From: Adlercreutzia faecimuris
Lineage (GTDB): Bacteria; Actinomycetota; Coriobacteriia; Coriobacteriales; Eggerthellaceae
Direction: 5' to 3'
DNA: 64,000 nt
NCBI RefSeq assembly: GCF_022669055.1
Contig: NZ_JAJMLW010000002.1
Location: 124,001 to 188,000, forward strand
Of this stretch, positions 53,897 to 62,334 are shown piece after piece. Each line of letters begins with the position of its first letter. Position 1 is the first letter of the stretch. The position numbers were made by a program, and so were the translations under genes. The notes under the pieces were generated by a model, which searched no databases, was not told where the DNA came from, and was given only the letters and a program-made list of their open reading frames with translations.

Positions 53897-54955
53897 ATGG
53901 CCCGGTCGCTCTGCCACATCGTCGGCGCCGCCGACGCGGGCAGCCGCCTGGACGCGCTCTGCGCCGCGCGCGGGCTCTACGCCAGCCGCTCGGCGGCGGC
54001 GCGTGCCATCGAGGAGGGGCGCGTCTTCGTGAACGGCGCGACGGCGACGAAGCGCCACGCCGTGGCCGCGGGCGACACCGTGGTCTACGAGGCCGACGAG
54101 GAGCAGGCGCCCCCCGTCGTCTACGGCGAGCCCATCGACTTGGACATCCGCTTCGAGGACGGCGACATGATCGTGCTGTCCAAGCAGGTGGGGCTCGTGT
54201 GCCACCCGTCGGCCGACCACGCCCACGGCACCCTCGTCAACGCGCTCATCTGGCACTGCGGCGAGGAGAACCTCTGCAACGTTCAGGGCGAGGACGACCG
54301 CCTGGGCATCGTGCACCGGCTCGACCGCGACACGAGCGGCCTCATGCTGGCCGCCAAGTCCGACGAGGCGGGGCGCCGGCTCATGGAGGACATCCAGTCG
54401 CGCATGATCGACCGGCGCTACCTGGCCCTCGTCCACGGGATCATGGCCCACGACACCGGCATGATCGACGCGCCCATCGCGCGCTCTGCCAGCGAGCGCA
54501 CCCGCATGGCCGTGCGCGACGTGCCGAGCGCCCGGGAGGCCATCACCACCTTCCGCGTGCTCGAGCGCTTCGAGGCCGGCCCCCACGACGACGGCTACTC
54601 GCTCATCGAGTGCAAGCTGTTCACCGGGCGCACCCACCAGATACGCGTGCACATGCAGTACACGCGCCACCCCATCGTGGGCGACCCGTGCTACACGGCC
54701 AACGGGCCCAAGGACGCCCGCGCCCAGCTGGGGCTCGAGCGGCAGTTCCTCCACTCCTATCGCCTGTCCCTCGAGCACCCCATGACCGGCGAGGTGCTCT
54801 CGTTCGCCGACAACCTGCCGCGCGATTTGCGCGGGGCGCTCGAGGCGCTCGCGCCGCGCAGCCGCGGCGTGACCGAGGCCGGCCGCGAGGTAGCCGAGGT
54901 CCTGGCCGCGTCGCCCGTGCCGAGCGTGGAGGGAGACGTCCATGGGGCTGCGTAG
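53897..54955 (+). CDS. RluA/RluD-family pseudouridine synthase
   Basis: A 352-residue enzyme with an N-terminal S4 RNA-binding domain (about 15-75, SRLDALCAARGLYASRSAAARAIEEGRVFVNG) and the catalytic domain with HRLDRDTSGLML (catalytic Asp) and TGRTHQIRVHM. It probably modifies uridines of 23S rRNA. The lspA-RluD neighbour pair is conserved in Gram-positives. ATG 2 bp after the lspA stop; it overlaps hemH by 14 nt. Confidence 0.95.
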   Translation: MARSLCHIVGAADAGSRLDALCAARGLYASRSAAARAIEEGRVFVNGATATKRHAVAAGDTVVYEADEEQAPPVVYGEPIDLDIRFEDGDMIVLSKQVGLVCHPSADHAHGTLVNALIWHCGEENLCNVQGEDDRLGIVHRLDRDTSGLMLAAKSDEAGRRLMEDIQSRMIDRRYLALVHGIMAHDTGMIDAPIARSASERTRMAVRDVPSAREAITTFRVLERFEAGPHDDGYSLIECKLFTGRTHQIRVHMQYTRHPIVGDPCYTANGPKDARAQLGLERQFLHSYRLSLEHPMTGEVLSFADNLPRDLRGALEALAPRSRGVTEAGREVAEVLAASPVPSVEGDVHGAA

Positions 54956-55994
54956 GAAGGCATCGCCCGTCCCCGGGCGCGTGGGCGTGCTGCTGGTGAA
55001 CACGGGCACCCCCGACGAGCCCACGCCGCGGGCGGTGGCGCGCTACCTCGCGCGCTTCCTGATGGACCGCCGCATCCGCCCCATGAACCGGGTGGGCTGG
55101 TGGCTCATCCTGCACGTGGGGATCATCCCGCGCCGCAAGCGCGCCTCGGCCGAGAAGTACGCGGCCATCTGGACGGAGGAGGGGTCCCCGCTCGCGGTGA
55201 CCCAGGCCCGGCTGGCCCGCGGGCTCGACGGCTGGTACCGCGAGGCCGGCGCCGACGTGGTGGTGCGCCAGGCCATGAGCTACGGCGCGCCCTCCATCGC
55301 GAGCGCCCTGCGCGAGCTGCGCGAGGCCGGCTGCGCGCGGCTGGTGGCCCTGCCGCTCTACCCCCAGGCCGCCTTCTCGACCACGGGCGCCGCGGGCGAC
55401 GGCGTGGCGCGGGCCCTGCGCCGGCTGCGCTGGGACGTGCCCTGCCAGGTGGTGCCGGACTACCACGACGACGCCCTCTACGTGCGGGCGCTGGCGGCCG
55501 CCATCCGCAACGCCGGCTTCGACCCGTCGCCGGACGCCGGCGATAGGCTGCTGTTCTCGTTCCACTCCATCCCGCTTGCCGACATCGAGGCCGGCGACGT
55601 CTACGAGCTGCAGGCCGGCGCCACGGCGCTCGCGGTGGCCGGCGAGCTGGGCATCGATCGGCGCCGCTGGACCATCGGCTACCAGTGCCGCTTCGACAAG
55701 GGGCGCGCGTGGCTGGCGCCCTTCACGAGCGCGACGCTGGCCACCTGGGCCCACGCCGCGCCCGAGCCGCGCACCTTCGTCGTGTGCCCCGGGTTCTCCA
55801 TCGACTGCCTCGAGACGCTCTACGACGTGAAGTGCGAGCTGCGCCCCGCCTACCTGGAGTCCGGCGGGCGGCGCCTGGCCTACGTCCCGTGCCTCAACGC
55901 CACCCGGGCGCACCTGCGGGTGCTCGCCCACGTGCTCGCGCCCTACGTGGGCGCGCCCGATTCCCCGACCGAGAGGAGCCCTCATGAGCGCTGA
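54942..55994 (+). CDS. hemH: Ferrochelatase
   Basis: A 350-residue class II chelatase inserting iron into (copro)porphyrin. GVLLVNTGTPDEPTP at the start, GSPLAVTQ, FSFHSIPL with the metal-site His, and the conserved Glu in CPGFSIDCLETLYD. In actinobacteria this enzyme usually acts on coproporphyrin III. No other haem genes are here. It overlaps coaBC by 11 nt. Confidence 0.94.
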   Translation: MGLRRKASPVPGRVGVLLVNTGTPDEPTPRAVARYLARFLMDRRIRPMNRVGWWLILHVGIIPRRKRASAEKYAAIWTEEGSPLAVTQARLARGLDGWYREAGADVVVRQAMSYGAPSIASALRELREAGCARLVALPLYPQAAFSTTGAAGDGVARALRRLRWDVPCQVVPDYHDDALYVRALAAAIRNAGFDPSPDAGDRLLFSFHSIPLADIEAGDVYELQAGATALAVAGELGIDRRRWTIGYQCRFDKGRAWLAPFTSATLATWAHAAPEPRTFVVCPGFSIDCLETLYDVKCELRPAYLESGGRRLAYVPCLNATRAHLRVLAHVLAPYVGAPDSPTERSPHER

Positions 55995-57261
55995 CGCGAG
56001 CGCGCCCACGGTGCTGGTGGGCGTCACCGGCTGCATCGCCGCCTACAAGGCCTGCGAGGTGGTGCGCGGCCTGCAGAGGGCCGGCTGCCGCGTGAAGGTG
56101 GTCATGACCGAGCACGCCACGCGCTTCGTCGACCCGGTGACCTTCCGCGCGCTCACCCACGAGAAGGCGGCGGTCGGCCTGTTCGACGACCCGTCCGACC
56201 CCATCCACCACATCTCGCTGGCCGAGGAGTGCGACCTCATGCTCATCGCGCCGTGCACGGCCAACGTGGCGGCGAAGCTCGCCTGCGGCATCGCCGACGA
56301 CCTGCTGACCACGACGGCGCTCGCGTGCCCGGCGCCGGTGATGGTGTGCCCGGCCATGAACGTGCACATGTACGAGGCGCCCGCCACCCAGGACAACCTG
56401 GAGGCGCTGCGCCGCCGCGGCGTGGTGGTGATGGAGGCCGACGCGGGCTACCAGGCCTGCGGGGACGTGGGGCGCGGGCGGCTGCCCGAGCCGGACGCCA
56501 TCGTCGAGCGGGCGCTCCGGGTGCTGGCCGCGCCGCCCCTGCGCCCGGCCGCGGCCATCCGCCCGGCGGGCGACGACGAGGCGACGGCGTCGTTTCCGCC
56601 GGTGCCCGAGCAGGACATGGCGGGGCTCGAGGTGCTGGTGACGGCGGGGCCCACGGTGGAGCCCATCGATGCGGTGCGCTTCATCTCCAACTACTCGAGC
56701 GGCAAGATGGGCTACGCGCTCGCCGCCGACGCCGCGGCGCGCGGGGCGGCCGTGACCCTCGTGTCGGGGCCGGTGGCGCTCGAGCCGCCCGCGCGGGTGC
56801 GCGTGGTGCCGGTCAAGACGGCGCGCGAGATGCTCGCCGCCGCCGAGGAGGCCGCCCCCCGGGCCGCCATCGCCGTGTTCTCCGCCGCCGTGGCCGACTA
56901 CCGGCCGGCGCGCCCGGCCGACCGCAAGCTCAAGAAGGGTGTCGACGACGCGGCGCTCGCCGCCGTCGAGCTCACGCCCAACCCCGACATCCTGGCGACC
57001 GTCGGCGCGGCCAAGCGTCCCGGCCAGGTGGTGGTGGGCTTCGCCGCTGAGACCGACGACGTGGCGGCCAACGCGCGGGCGAAGCTCGCGTCCAAGCACG
57101 CCGACATGATCGTCGCTAACCAGGTGGGGGAGGGCCGCGCCTTCGGTACCGACGACGACCAGGTCGTCCTCGTCACCGCCGCCGGCGACGAGGAGCTGCC
57201 CCTCATGCCCAAGCGCGAGCTCGCCCATGCCATCTGGACCCGCGCCCTGGAGATGCGCTAG
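55984..57261 (+). CDS. coaBC: Bifunctional CoaBC (phosphopantothenoylcysteine synthetase/decarboxylase)
   Basis: A 425-residue fusion for steps 2 and 3 of coenzyme A synthesis. CoaC flavoprotein part (about 1-185): VGVTGCIAAYKACEVVR, IHHISLAEECDLMLIAPCTANVAAKLACGIADDLL, PAMNVHMYEAPA. CoaB part (about 215-425): VLVTAGPTVEPIDAVRFISNYSSGKMG, AVADYRP, KLKK. ATG with GAGAGGAG upstream. Confidence 0.96.
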   Translation: MSADASAPTVLVGVTGCIAAYKACEVVRGLQRAGCRVKVVMTEHATRFVDPVTFRALTHEKAAVGLFDDPSDPIHHISLAEECDLMLIAPCTANVAAKLACGIADDLLTTTALACPAPVMVCPAMNVHMYEAPATQDNLEALRRRGVVVMEADAGYQACGDVGRGRLPEPDAIVERALRVLAAPPLRPAAAIRPAGDDEATASFPPVPEQDMAGLEVLVTAGPTVEPIDAVRFISNYSSGKMGYALAADAAARGAAVTLVSGPVALEPPARVRVVPVKTAREMLAAAEEAAPRAAIAVFSAAVADYRPARPADRKLKKGVDDAALAAVELTPNPDILATVGAAKRPGQVVVGFAAETDDVAANARAKLASKHADMIVANQVGEGRAFGTDDDQVVLVTAAGDEELPLMPKRELAHAIWTRALEMR

Positions 57262-57263
57262 CC

Positions 57264-57839
57264 ATGGCCGAGGGGGCTGCGAGGAGTAAGGAGGAGGCGA
57301 CCCCCGAGGCGCCCGCGTCGCCCTTCGGCGAGGTGAGCGCCGCCACCCGCAAGTGCATGCAGGGCAACAAGCGCCGCGACACCACGCCCGAGCTCAAGGT
57401 GCGCCGCATGCTGCGCGACCTGGGCTTCCCGGGCTACCGGCTCGACTGGAAGAAGGCGCCCGGGCACCCGGACATCGCGTACCCCGGCCGCAAGATCGCC
57501 CTGTTCATCCACGGATGTTACTGGCATCATTGCCCCACCTGCAACCTGCCGATCCCCAAGAAGAACCCGGAGTACTGGGAGGAGAAGTTCCGCCGTAACC
57601 GGGAGCGCGACGAGCGCACCCGCGCGGCGCTCGAGGCCGACGGCTGGAAGGTGCACGTCATCTGGGAGCACCAGCTCAAGAAGTCCGAGCTGGCCGCCAC
57701 CGAGCGCTACCTCTACGAGATCGTCCGCTGGGACCACGACGAGGACGACGGCCCCGCCGAGGATCCGCGCACCTACGACGAGGGCGCGGTCGGCGAGGGT
57801 GCGGGCGCCGCAGACGCGAACGCGGGCGCGGGCGCCTGA
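57264..57839 (+). CDS. vsr: Very short patch repair endonuclease
   Basis: A 191-residue Vsr-family nickase that repairs T:G mismatches left by deamination of 5-methylcytosine. MQGNKRRDTTPELKVRRMLRDLGF, the catalytic Asp70 in GHPDIAYPGRKIALFIHGCYWHHCP, zinc-binding Cys/His (85, 89, 90, 93) and VIWEHQL are intact. Extra tails: 30 residues in front, an Ala/Gly/Asp-rich end. ATG 2 bp after coaBC. No cytosine methyltransferase gene, the usual partner, lies in the window. Confidence 0.93.
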   Translation: MAEGAARSKEEATPEAPASPFGEVSAATRKCMQGNKRRDTTPELKVRRMLRDLGFPGYRLDWKKAPGHPDIAYPGRKIALFIHGCYWHHCPTCNLPIPKKNPEYWEEKFRRNRERDERTRAALEADGWKVHVIWEHQLKKSELAATERYLYEIVRWDHDEDDGPAEDPRTYDEGAVGEGAGAADANAGAGA

Positions 57840-57844
57840 GGCGG

Positions 57845-59173
57845 CTACCCGATCGGCGAGCCCTCGGCTTCCACGGCCTTCTCGACGGGGGCGTCCAGGA
57901 GGTCGCGGGCGCGCCCGGCCGGCTTCGCCGCGAGCCAGCCGATGACGCCGCCGGCCACGGCGAAGGGCAGCCAGCTGAACCCGAACTCGTAGAGCGGCAG
58001 GGCCGTGACGAACGGCGCCAGGCCGAAGCTGTCGTGGGCCACGATCACCAGGCTCGCCAGGAGCGCGCCCAGGGCCGCGCCCTTGTAGGCCCAGGTGGTG
58101 TGGATGCGGCGCAGGAACAGGATGAGCACCACCGTCGTCATGAACGGCGGGCACACCACCGACAGGATCGGCGTCGCCAGCGCGATGATGGCCTCGAGCC
58201 CGAGGTTGCAGATGAGCAGCCCGCAGCCGATGACGATGAGCACGCCGGCGCGGTAGGGGAGCCGCCCGCGGGTCACGCGCTCGAAGTAGGCGGCCGTGGC
58301 GCCCGTCAGCCCGATGGCGGTGGTCAGGCACGCGAGCCCCACCACCACGCCGAGCACCACCACGCCCGCCTCGCCCATGAGGTGCTTGGTGATCTCCACG
58401 ATGAGCTGGGCCTGGTTGAGCTCGGGCCCGAAGGAGAGCCCCGTCATGGCGCCCAGGTAGGTGAGTCCCCCGTAGATGAGGGCCAGAAGCACGCCGGCCA
58501 CGCAGCTGGCGAGCGCCATCACCTTCATCTGGGAGCGGCGGGCCGTGTAGCCGTCGGCGCGGATGGCGTCCTGGACGACGATGGCGAAGCCCACGCAGGC
58601 GATGATGTCCATGGCCTGGTAGCCGGCGAGGATGCCGTCCTGGGCGACGTGGACCGATCGCGGCGCGCCGATGTCGCCGATGGGGCTCACGATGCCGGCC
58701 ACCACCAGCACGATGATGCCGAGCACGAGCAGCGGCGTGAGCACCTTGCCGATGATGCCCACCACCCGCGACTGGCGGAAGGTGAGCGCGAGCACGAGCG
58801 CGAAGAACAGGACGGAGAACAGCGCGAGGCCCATCCCGTCGCCGAACAGGGGCATCACCGCCATCTCGTAGGTGGTGGCGGCGGTGCGCGGCGTGGCGAT
58901 GAGCACGCCGGTGCACAGGATGGCGGCCGTGTTCATGATGAGCCCTGGCACGCGCCCGAGCGTCCCCTCTATGGCGGCGTTGGCCCCGCCCGCGGCGTTG
59001 AGGGCGAAGATGCCCACGCAGGAGAGCACCACGTCGACGAAGATGAAGCACGCGAACCCGACGAGCCACTCGCTGCCGCTGGTCATGCCCAGGTAGGGCG
59101 GGAATATGAGGTTGCCCGCGCCGAAGAACATGGCGAACAGGGCAAGCCCCGTGACCAGCGCGTCTTTTCTCAC
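57845..59173 (-). CDS. brnQ: BrnQ branched-chain amino acid:cation symporter
   Basis: A 442-residue, 12-helix LIVCS transporter importing Leu, Ile or Val with sodium. MFFGAGNLIFPPYLG at the start is the family signature, followed by ATPRTAATTYEMAV, GYQAMDIIACVGFAIVV and TYLGAMTG. GTG start at 59173 with GAGGAGG 7 nt upstream; promoter TTTCGC-17-GATAAT at 59234-59206. Confidence 0.94.
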   Translation of the reverse strand: MRKDALVTGLALFAMFFGAGNLIFPPYLGMTSGSEWLVGFACFIFVDVVLSCVGIFALNAAGGANAAIEGTLGRVPGLIMNTAAILCTGVLIATPRTAATTYEMAVMPLFGDGMGLALFSVLFFALVLALTFRQSRVVGIIGKVLTPLLVLGIIVLVVAGIVSPIGDIGAPRSVHVAQDGILAGYQAMDIIACVGFAIVVQDAIRADGYTARRSQMKVMALASCVAGVLLALIYGGLTYLGAMTGLSFGPELNQAQLIVEITKHLMGEAGVVVLGVVVGLACLTTAIGLTGATAAYFERVTRGRLPYRAGVLIVIGCGLLICNLGLEAIIALATPILSVVCPPFMTTVVLILFLRRIHTTWAYKGAALGALLASLVIVAHDSFGLAPFVTALPLYEFGFSWLPFAVAGGVIGWLAAKPAGRARDLLDAPVEKAVEAEGSPIG

Positions 59174-59205
59174 CGTGCGTCCTCCTCGTGTCGGCCTATG
59201 GGGCG

Positions 59206-59234
59206 ATTATCCCCGCGTCCCCGTTCGGGCGAAA
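59206..59234 (-). promoter_or_regulatory. brnQ promoter
   Basis: On the minus strand TTTCGC (59234-59229) and GATAAT (59211-59206), 17-bp spacer. Confidence 0.55.
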
Positions 59235-59278
59235 CTGCCCGCGCCCACCGGTAGCCCAATCGAAAGCGCCCCGTAAAC

Positions 59279-59467
59279 GTCGGCCGCGCCCTGCGCCGGG
59301 GGGCGGCCGACGCGGCTGCCGGGCAGCGCGGCGGGCACGCAGGGGAAGCATGATACCCGTTGCGGGCCGGATGGGTGTCCTGCGCGCCGGTTCTCCAGAA
59401 AAGAAAGAGGGGCGCCCGCGGGGGAGAGGCGATCGTCCGGGCGGGAAAACCGCGGTTTTCCCGCCCG
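59279..59467. other. Hairpins and a 30-bp palindrome between brnQ and tRNA-Pro
   Basis: The 479-bp gap 59174-59652 holds no gene. It has a 9-bp-stem hairpin (59279-59287 with 59303-59311) and a perfect loop-free 30-bp palindrome at 59438-59467 whose inner part reads GGGAAAACCG and its complement. The tRNA-Pro promoter is at the right end. Confidence 0.7.
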
Positions 59468-59579
59468 CTCCGCGATCCGCCGCGCTCGGCCGGCGGCGGG
59501 GGCGGCGCTTCGCCCCTGTGCCATCCAGACGCAGAACCACTTCTGATCCGCGGGGTCGTCGGCTTCTGGAAAAATCTTC

Positions 59580-59608
59580 TTGAAATGCCGTTGAAGTAAC
59601 GCTAAGAT
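59580..59608 (+). promoter_or_regulatory. tRNA-Pro promoter
   Basis: TTGAAA (59580-59585) and TAAGAT (59603-59608), 17-bp spacer; the region is A+T-rich. Confidence 0.8.
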
Positions 59609-59652
59609 AAGCAAGCTGTCTGATCGGGGCGTGGCCCCGGGAAGACGCGCAA

Positions 59653-59729
<77 letters not shown>

Positions 59730-59737
59730 GCTTCTTC

Positions 59738-59777
59738 GGGGAGCCGGCGGCGAGAGCCGCCGGCTCCCCTTGCTTTT
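59738..59777 (+). terminator. Terminator of tRNA-Pro
   Basis: Perfect 14-bp stem (59738-59751 with 59756-59769, loop GAGA) followed by TTGCTTTT. Confidence 0.9.
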
Positions 59778-59808
59778 GCGGCGCCGGACGCCCGCCCGCG
59801 CGGTGCCC

Positions 59809-59814
59809 TATAAT
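59809..59814 (+). promoter_or_regulatory. -10 box of the HipA-like kinase gene
   Basis: Consensus TATAAT 29 bp before the ATG at 59843; no clear -35 box. Confidence 0.6.
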
Positions 59815-59842
59815 AGGGGGATGACCGGAAGGGAGGTGCGGG

Positions 59843-60928
59843 ATGCTCTACCAGCTGATGAACAAGGACGTCGTGGTGGCGACCTACGAGGAGCAGGTGC
59901 AGCTCGGCCTGTACGTGTACGCGGAGGTCGAGCGGTCGGACGCCTACTTCCCCTACGGCTTCGTCAACATCAACGACTGGATCGACGGCCGCCAGATCGC
60001 GAAGCACCGCGTGTCCATCGAGCGGCTCATGCGCGAGCTCGGGCTGACGACGCGCCACGACTTCATCGCCATGGCCCGCTGCCTGTCGCTCACCGACACC
60101 TTCTGGATGAGGAGGGCCGACGAGGACATCGCCTGGGACGACGTGTCGTTGTACCGCAACCCCTTCGACGACGTGATCGCGCGGATCGCCTTCGACGGCA
60201 CGGGCAGGTACGGCCGCCAGAACTCGCCGACCTCCCCCGAGTACGCCACCTCCGGCTCGTTCGCCAAGTGCTGGGTGCGCGAGGGCGACCAGATCTCGCT
60301 CCTGAAGCGGGGGAGCACCGGGTACGCCAACGCGGGGTTCGAGCCCTACTCGGAGGCTTTGGCCTCCCAGATCCTGGATGCGGCCGGCGTCGAGCACGTC
60401 CCCTACGAGGTGGTGACGTACCACGGCTCGCTCGCGAGCAAGTGCCCGCTGTTCACGTCCGAGCAGGTGGGGTTCGTCTCGGCCCACCGCTTCTTCGACG
60501 GGCCCTTCGACGTGCCGGACATGCTCGCGTTCTGCCGCGAGCACGGCGGGGAGGAGCGCTTCCGCGAGATGGTGGCCATGGACGCCGTCACGGCCAACGT
60601 CGACCGCCACGCGGGCAACTACGGCTTCCTCGTGGACAACGACACCGGCGAGGTGCTCGGCCAGGCGCCGCTCTTCGACCAGAACATGGCCTGCCTGCCC
60701 ATGATGATGGAGCAGGACGACTTCGACACCTACCTCAGCATGATCGGTCCGAAGATCGGCGACGACTTCGTCCGCATGGCCCGCGCGCTCATCACCTCGG
60801 ACATCCGCGCCAAGCTGATCGCGCTCAAGGACTTCTCCTACGACGACCCGGGCCTGGGCTACCCCGCCTGGAAGCTCGACGCGGCCAACCGCCTGAAGGA
60901 CCGCATGATCGCCGACATCCTGGCCTAG
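59843..60928 (+). CDS. HipA-like kinase-fold protein
   Basis: A 361-residue protein resembling the HipA/CtkA kinase fold. Lys155 (QISLLKRG) and Glu171 (YSEALASQIL) fit the ATP site; Asp254-Arg-His...Asn259 (ANVDRHAGNYGF) fits the catalytic loop, and Asp279 in APLFDQN the metal Asp. Residues 1-110 form an N-terminal domain without a known match. HipA proteins phosphorylate proteins such as GltX, but no HipB-like regulator is present here. GGGAGG precedes the ATG. A tRNA-Pro gene is just upstream and an efflux gene starts 7 bp downstream. Target unknown. Confidence 0.65.
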   Translation: MLYQLMNKDVVVATYEEQVQLGLYVYAEVERSDAYFPYGFVNINDWIDGRQIAKHRVSIERLMRELGLTTRHDFIAMARCLSLTDTFWMRRADEDIAWDDVSLYRNPFDDVIARIAFDGTGRYGRQNSPTSPEYATSGSFAKCWVREGDQISLLKRGSTGYANAGFEPYSEALASQILDAAGVEHVPYEVVTYHGSLASKCPLFTSEQVGFVSAHRFFDGPFDVPDMLAFCREHGGEERFREMVAMDAVTANVDRHAGNYGFLVDNDTGEVLGQAPLFDQNMACLPMMMEQDDFDTYLSMIGPKIGDDFVRMARALITSDIRAKLIALKDFSYDDPGLGYPAWKLDAANRLKDRMIADILA

Positions 60929-60935
60929 CCGCCCG

Positions 60936-62321
60936 ATGAGACGCGGATCCCTCGCGCCGCTTTTGGCGGTGCTCTACGGCAGCGGCTTTCTGGCCGGGTT
61001 CAACGAGAACCTGGTGAACATGGCCCTCGTGCCCATCATGGAGGCCTACGGCGTCGGGTCGGTCACGGCCCAGTGGCTCGTCACCGGCTACATGATCGCG
61101 GTCACCGTGGTGGTGGCCTGCATGGCCTTCCTCTACCGCCGCTTCGCCGTGCGCCGGCTGTTCCTGGCCGCGGCGGCCCTGAGCCTGGCCGGCTCGCTCG
61201 GCGGCCTCGTCGCGCCGGGGTTCTGGGCGCTCGTGGCCGCCCGGCTCGTGCAGGCCGTGGGCACCGGCATCTTCATCCCGCTGATGATGAACGTGATCGT
61301 GGCGCGCCTGCCGCGCGAGTCGTTGGGCACCTACCTGGCCGTCGGCAGCTGCATGATCACGCTCGGCCCCGCCTTCGCCCCGGTGGCGACGGGCTTTCTG
61401 GTGAGCGGGCTGGGGTGGCGCAGCGTCTTCCTCGTGCCGCTCGCCGGCGCGGCCGTGCTGGCCGCGGCCGGCTGGGCGGTGGTGCGCGAGGGCGGCGGCT
61501 CGCGCGAGGTGCGCCTGGACGCCCCCTCGGCGGCGCTCGCGGCCACGGGCCTCACGGCGCTGTCGCTCGGGCTCTCGGAGGTGGCCGCCGCCCCGGCGCG
61601 CGGGGCGGTCGCCCTCGCCCTGGCCGCGGCGCTGCTGGCCGGCTTCGTGGCGCGCACGCGCCGCTGCGCGCACCCGCTCGTGAGCCTGGAGCCCCTGGCG
61701 AGCCCGGCGTTCTGGCCGGCGGCGGTGCTCGTCGTCGTGGCGATGATGACGTCGTTCTCGCTGAGCGTGATGGTGCCGCTCTACCTGGAGGGCGCCTGCG
61801 GGATGGCGGCGTCGGCCGCCGGCGGGCTGCTGCTGGGGCCGGTGCTCGCCAACGCGCTCGCCGCCGTGGCGGGCGGCCGCGCGATGGACCGCCGCGGCGA
61901 GTGGCCGCTTCTGCCCGCCGGGTTCGCCGTGGCCGTCGCGGGGCTGGCCGTGACGGCCGCCGGCGCGCTCGCCTTTTCACTCGCGGCGGTCATGGCCGGG
62001 GTCTTCCTCGGCTACGCGGGGTCGGGGCTTCTGCTGTCGCCCTCGCAGACGGCCGGGCTGCGCACCCTGCCCGACGACCAGAACCCCCACGGCGTGGCGC
62101 TCATGTCCACGGCCGTGCAGCTGGCGGCCTGCATCGGGCCGGCGGCCTACATCGGCGTGATGGCGGCGGTGGAGGCTCGCGCCGCGGCCGCAGGCCCTTT
62201 GGCCGGCCCCGGCGCCGAGGCGGCCGGGTTCGCCGCTGCCATGGCCGCCGCCGCGCTCGTGGCGCTCGCCGGCCTGGCCGTCGCCTGGCGCTACGCCCGC
62301 CGCATGCGCCGCGCCCGCTAG
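60936..62321 (+). CDS. DHA2-family MFS efflux transporter
   Basis: A 461-residue, 14-helix drug/proton antiporter of the EmrB/QacA type: AQWLVTGYMIAVTVVVACMAFLYRRFAVRRLF (motif A region), ARLVQAVGTGIFIPLMMNV, and motif C-like GPAFAPVATGFL. Exports hydrophobic toxicants. Starts 7 bp after the HipA-like gene and probably shares its transcript. Substrate not readable. Confidence 0.88.
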   Translation: MRRGSLAPLLAVLYGSGFLAGFNENLVNMALVPIMEAYGVGSVTAQWLVTGYMIAVTVVVACMAFLYRRFAVRRLFLAAAALSLAGSLGGLVAPGFWALVAARLVQAVGTGIFIPLMMNVIVARLPRESLGTYLAVGSCMITLGPAFAPVATGFLVSGLGWRSVFLVPLAGAAVLAAAGWAVVREGGGSREVRLDAPSAALAATGLTALSLGLSEVAAAPARGAVALALAAALLAGFVARTRRCAHPLVSLEPLASPAFWPAAVLVVVAMMTSFSLSVMVPLYLEGACGMAASAAGGLLLGPVLANALAAVAGGRAMDRRGEWPLLPAGFAVAVAGLAVTAAGALAFSLAAVMAGVFLGYAGSGLLLSPSQTAGLRTLPDDQNPHGVALMSTAVQLAACIGPAAYIGVMAAVEARAAAAGPLAGPGAEAAGFAAAMAAAALVALAGLAVAWRYARRMRRAR

Positions 62322-62334
62322 CCCCGACTCGCGC

